In this document: positions 1-12,619 of the stretch, one piece after another | How the letters are laid out: each line of letters opens with the position of its first letter | Numbering within the stretch: the stretch's first letter is position 1 | Assembly: GCF_040115645.1 (NCBI RefSeq) | Contig: NC_089556.1 | Span: 1,612,001 to 1,676,000, forward strand | DNA from: Euwallacea fornicatus | Taxonomy: Eukaryota; Arthropoda; Insecta; Coleoptera; Curculionidae | DNA length: 64,000 nt | Direction of reading: 5' to 3' | Program-made: the position numbers and the translations under genes | The notes under the pieces: model-generated | What the model saw: the letters and a program-made list of their open reading frames with translations, nothing else | Told to the model about the DNA's origin: nothing | Database searches by the model: none

Positions 1-1414
1 ATCTCTTCGTTCTCAGAAGCTTAAGAACTGTTTCGATCGAACGCCAAACGGTATTAGCTGCATTCCCATGTATCGGTACAACTCTCGACTCAGCTGCAAT
101 AGATGGCAACAATGCAATGCTCTTTTGCTCGAAAATCATCGTGGTTGTCAGTAGTGGCGTATGCAGCCACAAAGCAACCGTGTTGCCAAACTGAGGCGGG
201 GGCCTTTAGGTTTGAGGAGTTTTCACCCAGTACTTTTGGGAAGTTAAAATGTTAATTACGGGGTGTGTTTCCTGAGGTTATTAGTAAGTCTTTATTTTTA
301 TATAATATTCAAATATTTACCAGGCCCAAATTTTTGAAATTAAAATAAAAACGCTTTCAAACAAGTTAGTAATCTAAAATGCATATACAGAGTGTTTATT
401 AAACATACGGCAAAAGTTCACGGGGCTATTCCCTGTACTCTTGTAAGAATATTTTGCCCTTGTTGATGGTTTTGGATAAACCGCCTCGTTCTGAAGATAA
501 GGGCGAAAAAATTTTCGACTATGCCGCCATTTTGTTACCAAGTATTACATTTAAAGCTTCTGAATCTACAAGAACTGTTGAAAATGACCACCTCCAGCTA
601 GGATGCAAGAATCTAACGTTCCCCTAATTGACTGCCCAACCCTTAAAACAAAAACCAGAGTCGCTTTTTATTGAATTACTCTCAGAAATTATCGATTTTC
701 TTTTAAATTTTCGTCATTTTCCACTGGAGTAGTATAAACCAATTAGGTAGCCCCGTGGGAAATAATCCAGGGGGTTTAAGTACCGATATCGAGCAGACTA
801 TAAGTGGAGTTCAGCTCGACTTATCCAGTGATCTGCGCATGCTACTATTAAAAACTTACGAAGAACGACACTGAAATGCACAAGTGTATCATCGTGAATA
901 AGCCACATATCATTTTTTCAACTGAAATAGTGTTTGTTTCAAAAATTTGCGATCCACCTCGCTGGTCAGTTTTCCTGACAAAAATAATGGTCCAGATAGC
1001 CAGTCACCCATAATCTCAATCCAAGCGTTCAACGAGAATTGAGGTTGAAAACGGGCTTCGGGTACTTCATGTGGATTGTCTTCGGCCCACACATGGGTTA
1101 TTGTGAAAATTCTTGATTGCATTTCTTGAAAAATTGAAGGTTTTGAACCAATGTGTGCAAAAACCAACGACAGAATGCATTACATGGAGGAAAATCAGCA
1201 GGAAAAGAAGTACCTGAACGCGTTACATGTGGTATGGGCACAACAAATAGGTCTTAAGGATACTCCAAACAGGCCCGTTACTTACAATAAGAGTTTTTGC
1301 AATTTATCGAGTCGAAGCACCCGGACCTTCTTCTATCATGATATGCACATATTAATGACCACCCTGTATATAATCTAATAAATTTCTAATACCACTGTCT
1401 GCTCTCAATTTCAG
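1..1414. other. Intron and repeat debris upstream of first visible Nostrin-like exon
   Basis: No coding exon is recognisable here. Because the gene starting at 1415 lacks the N-terminal half of its F-BAR domain, this stretch is probably one of its introns. It holds dispersed-repeat pieces: a sequence around 390-760 that looks like decayed interspersed repeat, and an ACCACCCTGTATA end at about 1358, the inverted form of the CAGGGTG repeat terminus seen at many other places in the window. The short ORFs at 910-1167 and 1151-1378 have no recognisable motifs. Confidence 0.5.
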
Positions 1415-3397
1415 TTGGTGTGCAAGAAGAAAAAAGCTGAAGACGCAGTTAAAAAGGCGGATATAGAGTACTACACTTTGTGTGTGCGGGCGGAAAGAGC
1501 AAGGTAAAACTTGATTTTTGCGTACAGGGTGTCCCATAAAAAATCGACATTAACTTCCAGTTTGTAGTTCAATTCTGTGGTGCCACTACAACTTTTTAAT
1601 ATTTTTAGGCTTGAATGGGAGTCCTCGGTACTAAAAGGAGTAAATACCTTCCAGTTATTGGAAGAAGAGAGACTAAACAACCTCAAACTAGTTTTAACCT
1701 CATACCTCAGGCATATCGACGAGCTCCAGCCCAGGATAATCGAGGTGAGACATATGTCTTTGTTATATCCCACGATTTTAAAGCCACTTTCAGGCCACAG
1801 AAAGACTAAAACTTCCCTTGGAGGCTGCAGACCCTTCCAAAGACCTCATCACCATCCAGAACTTGAGGCAAACCTCACAGCAGATATCTGAACAGCTGCT
1901 ACCTGACTTTTATTGCGAGCACATAACTTTGGCTATGAATCGAGAAAGAAGGAAGCAGGTACGGAGTTGTATGCTACAAGTTTTGTAATTTAGGTGTAAT
2001 GAGTTGTCGTCACAGGCGTTGATTAAATTGCTGCATTTGATCCGACAAGATATAGAACGCGAAAGGAAGTCCAAGAACGGGGTGGAGAACTTGTCAAAAG
2101 CGTTGAAGCAAACTCCCAATTTTGGAAACGAGGACTCGCAACAATCTGTGGTTGAGAAGCTTTATCATGTAAGTGATGTAATACACTATCGTTACATTGC
2201 AGCAAATCTCAAACACAACGGGAGTCCCATACGTCTTTCCAGGGCTAGTTCAGGCTCGGGCCAATTACAATTACCCCTCAGTTTGAAAACGTTTCAACTC
2301 TTTTTCCAGCATTTCTCAACAATAACATGTGGTTCTTTAGATGAAATCGATGTTAACATACCTCGAAGGAGCCCGATATAAAGTGCAAAGTGCTTTAGCC
2401 GAACTGGATAGCAGACCCCGAACTGGACATCCACTAGCGCCTCATATAATCATCACGAGGGACAAATCGGGGCTACAACAAAGCGTCTTAAAGGCAAGTT
2501 TCTCCCATAAAAAGAGAGAGAGATATAGATATATTGTTTCGAGGAAAATAACGAATTTTGATATTTTTGCTTTCATCTAGGTTCCGCAATGGTTGCGAGA
2601 AGAATTTTTCGAGACCGATCGAAGTCCATTGAGTGAGAAATCTCTAAAATCTGAGAAGTCGGATAATTCAGATTCTCATATAAACGATGTGGAAGACCAT
2701 GTTCTGCATGACTGGACCCTTCGGGGTGCGGCGGATGGCAATTCGAACCAGCCAGAATCAGATTTTGGTAACTAAATTCATTTGTTAGTTAAGAAAAAAA
2801 TTCGCGCTATAAGATAACGATTTGCTCAGATCTCTGTTTCTAGTACTGACTATAATTTCGCCATGTGGCCATTGCCTGCCCAAAATCTCGTCTTCTCATT
2901 GGTCACTGAGGAATAAAACTCAAGCACAAGGTTGCCATTTCTCCGATTTATTTCAAATTCCAAAGAGTTTTGTTCGCACAACATTTTTCCAGCGTTGTCA
3001 TATTAGCTTAGTTTTCATTTTTTTACAGATGAATTTTCATCGCAGTGCAGCAGCACAGATCAGGTGGCCGACACCGAAAACGTTCACCCCATTGCCAAGT
3101 GCAAAGCCATTTATGCCTACAAGCCGAATTTACCTGATGAATTGTTGCTGAGCCCTGGAGATATTTTGAAAGTAAGTTTTGAATGAGACTCTAGTACGCT
3201 CGGATGCAAATGCGAAGCTAAAACCACACCCTCTTAGACTGATTTTTGTAAATTTCAGAATTTTTGAAATCTTGGAATCAAATTATTTTCCTCTTTTTTA
3301 GGTATATCGACAGCAAGATGACGGATGGTGGCTGGGTGAATGCAATGGCAACGTTGGAATATTCCCAGCTACATACGTGGAAATAGTGCCTGCCTAG
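1415..3397 (+). CDS. Nost: Nostrin-like protein (F-BAR, HR1, SH3), 3' part of gene
   Basis: The visible part is 373 codons in eight exons: 1415-1503, 1609-1744, 1794-1958, 2016-2168, 2341-2493, 2581-2767, 3029-3171 and 3302-3397; phases agree at every junction. Exons 1-3 give the charged helical second half of an F-BAR domain (WESSVLKGVNTFQLLEEERL is typical of the family). Exons 4-5 give a coiled HR1-like region around ALIKLLHLIRQDIERE. A Ser/Glu-rich linker follows, and the last two exons encode a C-terminal SH3 domain with ALYAY-type start (CKAIYAYKPN), ELLLSPGDIL, the WW pair in DDGWWLGECN and the GIFPATYVE end. This order and the short C-terminal tail fit Nostrin, a membrane-curving endocytic adaptor that binds dynamin/WASP-type partners and traffics nitric oxide synthase. 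The N-terminal F-BAR half lies left of the window. Other F-BAR/SH3 proteins (e.g. Cip4) are less likely because the HR1 and SH3 context fits Nostrin best. Confidence 0.85.
2494..2580 (+). other. GC-AG intron in the Nostrin-like gene
   Basis: The exon ending at 2493 runs AAG then GCAAGT, the consensus for the rare GC-type donor, and the acceptor is TCATCTAG at 2580. Joining here keeps the frame (LLK-type end to VPQWLREE) and no GT donor nearby does. All other introns of this gene are GT-AG. Confidence 0.75.
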
Positions 3398-3581
3398 CAT
3401 TCTCGAATTAATTCTCTTATATTCTCAAAGACTGATGAATTCTCGTAATTTCGCAAATTTACTCCATATTAATAGTTATAGCATAAGGAAGATATTTTAG
3501 AAAACTTCTGTTATGAAAATTTTGATGTGTACCAAGTAAAGGTATTACTCTGTAGATCTGTGCACTCATCAAATAATTTAA

Positions 3582-3893
3582 AATAAAATCTTAAAAATTT
3601 GTTAAAAGGAGTTAAAACCCTTATACTTACGATTATTGTTAGCAACTTGTTACATTTTGCAAATGCAATTTTGTACTATTAAATCAAAATCTTGGTCTTC
3701 CTGCTCGAGAGCTTGTATTATAAAATCGATTTACCGACTTGTAAATTTGTAAATATAGCTATTACTCATGTCTAACAAGTATTGTGATTGAATTGTATCT
3801 ATTTATTTTGTAATGAAAACTATAAGAGTTTTGTAATTGTACGATATTAAAATATCTCATTTATTCTGCGCTGAGAGAAATATTTGCAATAAA
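3582..3893 (+). terminator. Polyadenylation signals of the Nostrin-like gene
   Basis: AATAAA occurs at 3582-3587 and again at 3888-3893, with a third copy a few bases later. The 3' UTR would be about 190 to 500 nt depending on which is used. Confidence 0.5.
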
Positions 3894-3909
3894 GTTGAAT
3901 AAAGAAATG

Positions 3910-6860
3910 TGATTTCTGTTGTACCCACTCAAATTTTCATGATTCATACATGTTCTGGAACCCTTGTGAAAGCATCAAAATTGTCGACAAAAACAAATCT
4001 TTAACTTTGTTTATATAAACTCTCATTTGCAACCACTATTCAGATCGACATATGACTCACAGCAAACGTCGGCTGCTTGCATAGCATATAACCGTCCCTC
4101 TTCAGTACACGCCCATAAACAATGACAGAAGATACATCGTACCTGTCAACTGTGCCGATTCAAATTTGATATTTTCAGAGCTACACTACTTCTGCGTAAA
4201 CGTTAGGAATTCCAAGCTTACTCTATTTCTCACAGAAAATGTATATATCTTCTATTCAATTAGCTCTCTTTCGTACTTAAAGAAGCAAGATTAATGACAT
4301 TGACTTTTCAACTTCGCCTCCTCTCATCTCACAAAAAAAAACACGGCTGCATGGTGTAGGTAGGTGGTTGGTCAGGGTTCCATGACGTTGACACAGTGGT
4401 GGCAATTGAGAGATTTACGAGGCAAAGCAGATACAGTCGCAAATTCTTGTTTTAGTACAGTCATCTTAAAAGCTATTAGGAATATGAATTAGTAGTAGTT
4501 TCAGCTGGTGATATGGTACTTTCGGAAGCTGATAATATATGCTGCAAAGCCCTTCATTTCCCATACAGACGATAAGCTACAATTCGGAAGTTACCCTCAA
4601 CGATTTGCTTTGCCTAAAGAAGCGTGAAATGCGTTGCTCATTGTGATGATAACTACCCTGCAATTGAATAATCGATAAATCACAGACAAGGGCACGCCTT
4701 GCCCTTCGCAGCACTCTGTAATGTGTGAGCGGAGGAAAAACGTGGAAATAAAAATGGAGAAGGGATGCCCATGGCAGAAATTTCCCATTATAATTTAAGA
4801 ATTTTTTTCAAAAAGAGATGATATAAATGTCATGAAATTTTCTGAATAAAATCGCGTTGACTACTGGGAAACGCGTAGGTCAAATCAAAGAGGTTCGACC
4901 TAATTTTTTAAATTTTCTATAGTGGATTTTTTGAAATAAAATCGCATTAAATTGTGTCGATTTCATTGCCATAAACCAATGATTTTCCGAGGCAATTTAC
5001 CATTCCGATTTAATTTTTCGCGCATATCAAAAGAGAAGACTTTTTCATTCGCTCAGATAACATCAAAGTCACAAGTGGCTTTCTATCGGCCTCCGCACTC
5101 GCCCGAACTGCAGCCTATTAATTTGTCACGACGCACTCGTCACCCTCCCGGTAAATGACAGTAATCTTCCGCACTTAAAATTGTTGTCAAACAATGAATA
5201 TGAATGGGACGACGTTTCCCACGCGTCCGGATTGCCCTCTTCAAACTAGGGCGATATTTTCCTCTGTGGCCGCTATGACAATGCCAGAAACATATTGCTG
5301 CATCCGACGCATGGAGTGTGGCATAATAATTAGGAGAAATTAATGGGCACTGTGGGTAATCGGTTTTCCAATTGAGTGTGTCTATATGGAGTGTTTAAAA
5401 TCGGTGGAAGTGCTGGAATACTTGAGGACGTGCGATATACATATGGGGGGAAACCTGGAAATCGATATTTGACTGGAATCTTGATGCGACTTTATGATTA
5501 AAATTTTTTTAAATGTGCCCAACTTGATGAAAAACTCTTAGCTTAAACATAACTGCAGAGTAGTACTGTAGGGGGCACTGGTGTTTGTTGCACCAAGTAC
5601 TTTCTCCAATTCTCTCCCTTGCTTGTGGCAATTTCATTGTTATAACGGCGTTGCAACTTGGTAGTTGCCCATGGCACTACCTGCATATATGTCAGTTGAT
5701 TGTTTTACTCCCTGAAAAATTTCGAGCACGAAAAATTTGATATTAAATTATTCATAAACGCGCGGTTCAACTCTCTCCATACAGTGGGCCCTCAAATGTG
5801 ACCACCCTTGAGCCAATTACAACTTAATCATCCTGAGAAAAAACAACAAATCCGACCACCATCAAACCAAATAAAAAATCGGATTAAACGTGGCAGCGGT
5901 CCTATGTGGGGCATGCTCTCAAACAAATCCAGCTAAACCCGAATAAATAATTTAGAGCACCGCGAACAAAACAAAAAAATAAACAGGGATAGAATAAATC
6001 TGACCGGCTTATCTTTCCAAACAATTGAACAAAAAGACCACGGATGACGAGGCATGAGGTCAAGAAATATTTGTATTTGTATCGGAAATTGAGAGGGTCA
6101 GTTTGCACCAACAAATTTGATTTAATTTAGGTTCGTTGATGTAAGTCCTCTGAATTGAAATCACGTTCTTGGCCTAATTAAGACTTCTGTCCTCACCTGA
6201 CTGCGTAATTGGCAAGTTTAAATGACGCATCTATGTGTCACTTAAGTCACTTAAGCTCGATTACGTAGGTCAAATGAGGACGTAATATGATTTGAAACCA
6301 GTGAGGACGCGAAATTTTGAATTTTGAAAATACCAACTTTTTTTTTTTGGTGCAGTTAAGAATAACTTTGTCCCGAAATCCCTTTAGGACCAGGCCACCG
6401 AAACCATGTTTGACACATGTAAGTGGGGCCTCTCGTGTCGCGCACGCGACCCCATGCAAAACCATGGGGTCCCAGTCACGTGTCTCCGTAAAACTGACAC
6501 ACCCCCTGAGACCAATTTGAGAGTCGAGGCAATTTGTCTTGTTTGAGCATGTGTGAATTGTTTGTTTGCGGTTTTTAGAGCGGAAATAATTTAATTGATA
6601 GCGCTTTTAGATGTCTTTAATGCGTCGACCATAATTTTTCTTTTAATAAAACTTAAAAATGCAACTTTTCCTTTATCGTTTTAGTATTGTTCCTCTACAA
6701 ACTCCAAACAAAAGAGACTTCACTAGCAAATTTTACCACCCCCAACGGCTTTTATGTACAGCATCCGCATCTCTGCATTTGATGGCTTTCCCAAAGCAAT
6801 TTCCTTCGTTTCCAACCTGTCAACAGCACACCACCCCATTCATAATTCACCCCCGAAAAT
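3910..6860. other. Intergenic region without supportable genes
   Basis: No ORF here has recognisable motifs or convincing splice context. The sequence is ordinary AT-rich DNA with short homopolymers. A string resembling the Tc1 motif PPHSPEL is read at about 5090-5120, but no other transposase sequence surrounds it. The region upstream of 6860 could hold enhancers for the bHLH gene; nothing specific can be pinned down. Confidence 0.4.
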
Positions 6861-6866
6861 CTCTCG

Positions 6867-6907
6867 CCAATCAGAGCCGTTTCAATTTCAGCGCAGCCTC
6901 CCATTGG
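6867..6907 (+). promoter_or_regulatory. Pair of opposed CCAAT boxes upstream of the bHLH gene
   Basis: CGCCAATCAG at 6865-6874 and its inverted form CCATTGGCTG at 6901-6910 lie 31 bp apart, about 140-175 bp before the TATA box. Both match the extended NF-Y consensus (CCAATCA/G with flanking purines). Use as NF-Y sites is inference. Confidence 0.4.
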
Positions 6908-7042
6908 CTGAAACTCGCATACGGGCACATCCCTTCTAGCCAGATCGATATCATTCATCCCTTTAATAGTGAACTTTATGCAATAGTGCGTTAAGGGGTA
7001 AAATGTTGCGGCAGTATTGCTCTTGATGGTGATGAAAAATGG

Positions 7043-7075
7043 TATAAAGGTTTAAATCCCGAGGGATTGCAGTTT
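7043..7075 (+). promoter_or_regulatory. TATA box and initiator of the bHLH gene
   Basis: TATAAA at 7043-7048 is followed about 22-26 bp later by TTGCAGTTTAC, a fair arthropod initiator (TCAGT-like). The predicted start near 7070 would give a 5' UTR of about 100 nt before the ATG at 7169. Confidence 0.45.
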
Positions 7076-7168
7076 ACTCCTTAATTCAATTTGGTGTTGA
7101 TGTAAGAATTAGTGAGTTGGAATGTGCGTTTGATGAGTTTAGTGAGGAGTCAGTAAAGTTTAGTCAGG

Positions 7169-8966
7169 ATGAGCAGAGGTCAGTTACCAGATTCGTCTAG
7201 TTCACCACCTATCAAGTAAGTGCTAAGGAGGGTGCTTGCGTCTAGAAATTTCATTGCCCGATATATTTTTCGAAATTTTCTAATAGCGTGGATTGTGAAC
7301 TTATCCATAGGGTAAAAACTGCAGGGAAATATTTCACACACCGTAGGAGCGACGAACAAAATACCAAAAATAAATTGAAAGTGCATCACCTTGTATTTCA
7401 ATAATGTAGCTTTAAACCGTGCAAGTTCATATGCATTTTTTTGTATGTTCAGTTCTATCGTCTGTCAGGTTTAAACCTGAATCACCACGTATATCTTCAA
7501 TTCCATTTTTTGGTTTTCTCTGGTTTTGCGTTGGAAATTGCTTTTTGTACGCCTCTGTTTTTACTAATTGAAACCGCATATTTTTTAAACCTGCAGAGGT
7601 CCCGTTTATCTCATTTTAATGAAATTCAGTGAAGTTTTTCGTTCCAGGGAGGTTTCGCAAATTTTCGCAATTTGTAGTGGTAAACACTACCCATAATTTT
7701 GTTGAATCGACGTACAAACATTATTTAGATATTTCTGATAAACCAATGGCGTGCTTGATTTTTTTGAACTCAGGTGTTGCATAACCAAAAACAAATCGAT
7801 TTTATGAATTTCAAAATTTCCAGTGGAAGCGCGAAAAATTTTACTCAACCAATTTTCCAAATATTGTACCGTTATGTTAACGTTAAAGCCACGTTCTTCG
7901 TCTTATCGAAAGCAATGTTAATTTAACACCTACTGTTAACATTTTTTTATTTAAACTTTCGGGTGAATTTTGGTGGGTTCTTGACAGTCAAAAAGTGAAA
8001 AAACCTTTTCCATTGAACCTTTCCTACTTTGCAGCATGCAGTATGGATACAATACTGGAGAATTATCCGAGGATGAGCTTTCAGATCTGCCCAGCTGTGC
8101 TTTCGCATCTCGATCTATGAACTCAAACCTCCAACATCATTACCTAACATCATTACATCATAGCACTGGTGAGTTTAGTGTTTACTGAGTCCACGTCCTA
8201 TTATTCATCAATCAATATTGAATTTTTCAGAGCCAAATCCATGTGGTTCCTCCAGCTCCAACTTAAGTTCTTCAGAGTTTTACGGATCGTCCCCATACAG
8301 GGTGCAAAGACATGCAGCCAACATTCGGGAAAGGAAACGCATGCTGAGGTCTGCTATTGGACCCACCGGGTACTCTTCGTCTTGCTCGATTTTCCTTTTT
8401 TCTTTTAGCTCGTTTTTGATTTGTAAGTTTTCGCGGTTTTTTGTACTGAACCTGAGTTGGTAGTTTATTATAGCACAAGTGAATGGGTAGTGGTATGACG
8501 TATCATCAGTAGATCTATTATAGTTTGTGTGTGAAATTTCTTCGTAACTTCAATATCCTCTAATTTTCTTGGGGTTTGCAGCAGTATAAACTCCGCTTTC
8601 GACGAACTGCGAATGCATGTGCCAACCTTCCCGTACGAAAAGAGGTTGTCTAAAATCGACACCTTGCGACTAGCAATCGCCTACATAGCTCTATTGAGGG
8701 AGGTTTTGACTGCCGACTGCGACCCCCTTACGTACGTGGAACGCTGCTTGAGAGGTGAAATTAAGGCGGATCGGGCTAATTGGAACACCAGCGGTAAGAT
8801 TAATTATTGCAACAATCCACTGGTTTTAATTATATAACATTTGGTTCAAGATTTGACTGCCAGATTATCGTGGATCAACTGGGAGAATTTGGGAGTGACT
8901 CCTGGTAGACGCAGTGCCCTAACTTCGCTTGCATTGAACTGCCCAGAGAATGTCAATCAACAATAG
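7169..8966 (+). CDS. Fer2: bHLH transcription factor, Fer2/p48-related (PTF1A-like) family
   Basis: Five exons join in phase: 7169-7215, 8035-8168, 8231-8348, 8585-8793 and 8851-8966, for 207 aa. Residues 1-95 are Ser-rich and of low complexity. The bHLH follows: basic region QRHAANIRERKRML, helix 1 SINSAFDELRMHVPTFPYEK, and helix 2 RLSKIDTLRLAIAYIALLRE. The basic region is split by an intron within ML/S. Behind it lies a conserved tail with DPLTYVERCLRGEIKAD, DLTARLSWINWENLGV and PGRRSALTSL, which is characteristic of the insect p48-related proteins rather than of FERD3L or Twist types. Such factors bind E-boxes as heterodimers with the Daughterless class; Drosophila Fer2 is needed for dopaminergic and clock neurons. 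The assignment to Fer2 rather than Fer1 rests on the helix-1 wording and the WINWENLGV tail and is from memory. The upstream TATA and CCAAT boxes suggest a regulated promoter. Confidence 0.88.
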
Positions 8967-9290
8967 TTATGAGGTTTATTTTATTTAGATTTAGATTGTG
9001 TGCAATACTATTTTTAAGACCTTGTATATATTGTCCTGTTAAGATATTTGATTCATGGAAAGACATTTCTAGGTGAACTAAAAAAGATTTTCAATCTAAA
9101 ACAGGAGCAGTGGTTGTAGGTAGGTACTATCATAAGAAAGCTCAGTCAGTTATGATTCCATAATTCCACAAAAAGTATTTTATGCACTTGGAAAAGGTTT
9201 ATTTTAATATATCTCCAATCTTCTCTGTGAAATACCTATAGGTATGTAGGTATTAAAGTTACCTATTTCTGTTATATTAATATTTATTGA

Positions 9291-9296
9291 AATAAA
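9291..9296 (+). terminator. Polyadenylation signal of the bHLH gene
   Basis: AATAAA lies 325 nt after the stop codon and is followed by a T/G-rich run. Confidence 0.5.
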
Positions 9297-9299
9297 AGT

Positions 9300-10490
9300 G
9301 TCTGACAAAATCTTTACGAAGCTTTCTTTTTAGCCTTGAGCAGTTTTGTCGAATCGCTAGTGTAAAACCCTCTCCGGGTTTTTCCGGTCCTTTCACAACA
9401 TTTTCAGGTAATTAAATGCTGATTTATTCAATTTAATGATGTTACTAAGCCAGTTACAGATATATTTATTATTTATATGCATAATAATAATTTAAATCCA
9501 AGCTTTCACGGGAATAAACGGGAAAATAGATTATTTTTTAAATTTAAATAAAAAAAAGTAAAAAGTACTTTTAAATTGAAGCCTTCTATCGAGTGTATGT
9601 GGAACTATTAGCGACGGCGTAAACCACCTCGTCAGTGCCATCTATCCAAACGCGTCTCTAAGTAACTCTTCACCGTATGGTTTGCAGCATTTTTTGGTGG
9701 TGTAGAACACTTTTACCACGATTGGGATTTAAGTCAATATAAAATTTATTTTCTAGAAAAGGTACAAATTGATGCGTGTTTAAATTTTACTGCCTTAGAC
9801 CCATAAAGGAAAAGAAAACCGAAAGACAAACTGATCTTTACCCATTGGACAACTCCATCCCTCTGTCCATTCTATGCCAGAAAGGTTTGAAAAAAAATTT
9901 TAATCTACTAAGCAAATATGGAAATGTGTAGAAATATTCTAAATCCTAAGAGATGCAAAATATGCGATCTTTCTACAGAGTCGCAATAAATTTTATTTTT
10001 GTTACTTTTGTACACACTTACATAAATGTTATTATTACCTGTAGTTGTTGTTAATTTGTTAATATCCTCATATATTCCAACTTTGAATTTATTAAATTAT
10101 TTTAACAGTAAGCATACGTATTTCTTTTAGTACAGGTAGTTTTTTCAAGAGAGTCTAAGTGTAACATTGTTCAATAGTTTTGCTGTGATTATGGGCGTAT
10201 GTTCGTTTTGAAACTAAATAGACTTTTAAATCAGATTAGCTAAATCTTGCTTTGCCATATTGTCAAGAATATAGCACTCTTTTTCACTAACGCATGGTCA
10301 TAAAAAAAAACTCGCAATGAGCGATGAATCATAAACGTTGGGCGATTATTAAAGCCATTTGTTAGTTACCATTAAAGGGCATGCCTGTGGTATTTCAATG
10401 ACTACTTGTGCTTTGTTTCAACGGCTACTCTTCTATAAAGACAAGGGGCAAACAGGGCAACCACTTCAATAGACAATTATTCAATAACAT
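9300..10490. other. Intergenic region between bHLH gene and Vta1 gene
   Basis: No gene seen. It contains one copy of the GTGCCATCTA motif (annotated separately) and otherwise simple AT-rich sequence. Confidence 0.4.
9635..9665 (-). promoter_or_regulatory. CTCF-like motif copy 1
   Basis: GTGCCATCTATCCAAACGCG is present; its reverse complement contains TAGATGGCAC, one base off the AGATGGCGC core bound by insect CTCF. The 3' half (ACGCGTCTCTAAGTAA) recurs in diverged form at 14041-14080 and 15717-15745, so the whole 35-40 bp block is repeated. Confidence 0.3.
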
Positions 10491-10496
10491 TTTATT
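10491..10496 (-). terminator. Polyadenylation signal of the Vta1 gene
   Basis: TTTATT on + (AATAAA on -) lies 130 nt beyond the stop codon of the gene ending at 10626. Confidence 0.45.
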
Positions 10497-10625
10497 TAAG
10501 CTTACAATTGTAATATAACAATAAATGATTATTTCAGCTTAATACATTAAAAATATATATTAATTTCACAAAACTAGTCTACACAAGCAGTCCTCAAATC
10601 GTACCACTATTAACTTTAACATTGT

Positions 10626-12619
10626 TTATTCTTTTCCAAATTGCAACAAATTCAAAGCCTTCTGCAAATACCCCACAGCAGTCTTGACGTCGTCGTGGTT
10701 CAAGGCACTGGTAGCGAATTTACTATATTTCTGCGCTAATTGGATCTGTTCAGGAGAAAGAGACACGTGATCACTGATGGGGGTACCGTCATTGGCGATG
10801 GATGGTAAGCTGTAGGTGGTTGGACCTTGAGGGGTAGTTGGAATGTTGGGAGTTACTGATCCCGGCTGTTGAGGAATATTTGGGCTAACCTGGGAAAAGA
10901 AATTTAGTTCCCATAGGAGTGTGACAAACGCAGTTGTAAAAAAGTTGAAAACTGTAAGACTCTAATGGCTTCAATAAAAACAGTGTTGTGTTATATTACT
11001 ACACAGTTAAATGTGAATATTTTACCGTCGCGGTGTCCTTAAGGCGTTCGAACTATACTTGAACCATCCCATAAGCTTAATATTATTATTAAATTAATTT
11101 CAGTTTTTAGTCAGCTACGTTGACTTTTACATAATTGGGCCTAAAAAAATTAACTTACTGGGGAATATTTGGGAAACTGAAATCCATTATCTGCACTGTT
11201 TGCATCTACAAGAGGAAAGCCCATATTATTTGGAGGCTCCTGAGCACCTGCAGATCCAGGGGAACTATTCCCAAACTCATTCATTTGACCCAATATTCCT
11301 TGATCTTCATCTTCTTTCCTCTTTCGGTCCAACTCTTCTTGCAACTTTCTCTTCTCCTCTAAAAGTCTTTGCTGTTCCTCTTCTGGGAGCTCACTAATGT
11401 GGATCATCTTATTCCCTTCGGCTCTGGAGTTGGGAGGCCCTGGCTGAGGTCTTTCTCCACTTTTTAGGCAATTATGAATGTAGGCAGCCTTCCATTTAGC
11501 ATATTTCTGTTTCTCATGGAGATCTTCACTGAGACCAAATTGTTCAAGGACATCAAAAAGCATGCCAGCAGTGTAAAATGTTTTGACTGTGTTCCTGTAA
11601 GTGAAATGCAAGGCAAAAATATTACTTGAATGTAATTTTAACTAATTTTTAAATTATCTAAGGAGTTCAATAAATCAACTCAATAATAGTAGATAATCTT
11701 ACTAGGTGTAAAATTGGATTTTTTGTGTTGAGCACAGGGAACACTCCTTTATATTACATCTTTTAAATTATATCACAAAAGTTCTTCCTTCACATTGTCT
11801 GGAAAATAGATAATATTATGCAATTGCTACATGAATCATCCCTACAATATGACAATTAGCTCAGCAGTGCATTATCACAATGCCAGCAATGAATTTATGC
11901 AAGTACTTTCACCTTTAGATCTAAATATATTACTTTATCTGTTTATTCGGGCGGTAAGTAATAGTATACTCATACTTTTTCTCATGGATAACTAAACATA
12001 TATCAAATATACAAATAAAATTACTTTAAATGTTTTCTTCTTGTGGTTACCAAAAATGCCAGTGTTTGAAATGGCCTATGAAGCATAGTAGATGCAGTTC
12101 TCATTGACAGTCTATAATCAAAGATTGAGTTGACCAACTCTGTGCTTCAATATTACCCTTCCAATGTGTACAAAAAATCAACTTTTACTGAGAACATAAA
12201 GAGAGTACGTTTTCAAATACACAAAATTTCTTACTTGTTAAATATCTCAGCAGCATCCTGCTTCTCAGCATGACTAAACAAATTCAAAGCATATTCTTCT
12301 ATCAGAGCTTGGGCTGCAGTTTCATTGGTAATACCATCATTACCTTTGTTCTCTTGTTTTGTTTTTTCAAGCCAATTTAGAATCTCACCAATTAGGCCTG
12401 TGACCTCAGAAGATTTCTTGCCTGGCACCATTTTTAGTGCCAGTCTACATGCTGCCATTCGAGCTGAGGTCAAAATATTGATTTAATTTACTCTCTTTCA
12501 GTTGGGAATCAATGCTTACCCCAGTAAGCTACAACAATGTTCCTGGCTTCATGCTCTTCTGCCAGTTTCATTAAGTGAGCTACAGGTTTTATTTCAGGGG
12601 GTACTGGAGGGAAAGGCAT
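10626..12619 (-). CDS. Vta1: Vacuolar protein sorting-associated protein VTA1 (LIP5) homolog
   Basis: Four coding exons on - (12619-12520, 12463-12235, 11594-11159, 10889-10626) join in phase to 342 aa. The N-terminal 160 residues form the Vta1 tandem-MIT-like helical domain: PPEIKPVAHLMKLAEEHEAR, VAYWARMAACRLALKM and FYTAGMLFDVLEQFG are hallmark segments. A charged coiled region (EEQQRLLEEKRKLQEELDRK) and a Pro/Gly/Asn-rich linker follow. The C-terminal ~40 residues are the VSL domain (LSPEQIQLAQKYSKFATSAL, then DDVKTAVGYLQKALNLL) that binds and stimulates the AAA ATPase Vps4. The protein works at endosomes, promoting ESCRT-III disassembly. Length and exon order are normal for the family and no lesion is seen. 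The start ATG is followed by PFPPVPPE, matching the usual N-terminus. AATAAA occurs downstream. Confidence 0.93.

Noticed and set aside
5040..5158. RPPHSPEL-like Tc1 motif
   Set aside because: It is an isolated match of a few residues with no transposase sequence before or after it.
8293..8310. CATACAGGGTGCAAAG as another CAGGGTG repeat end
   Set aside because: It lies within the bHLH coding exon and encodes the conserved YRVQRHA just before the basic region.
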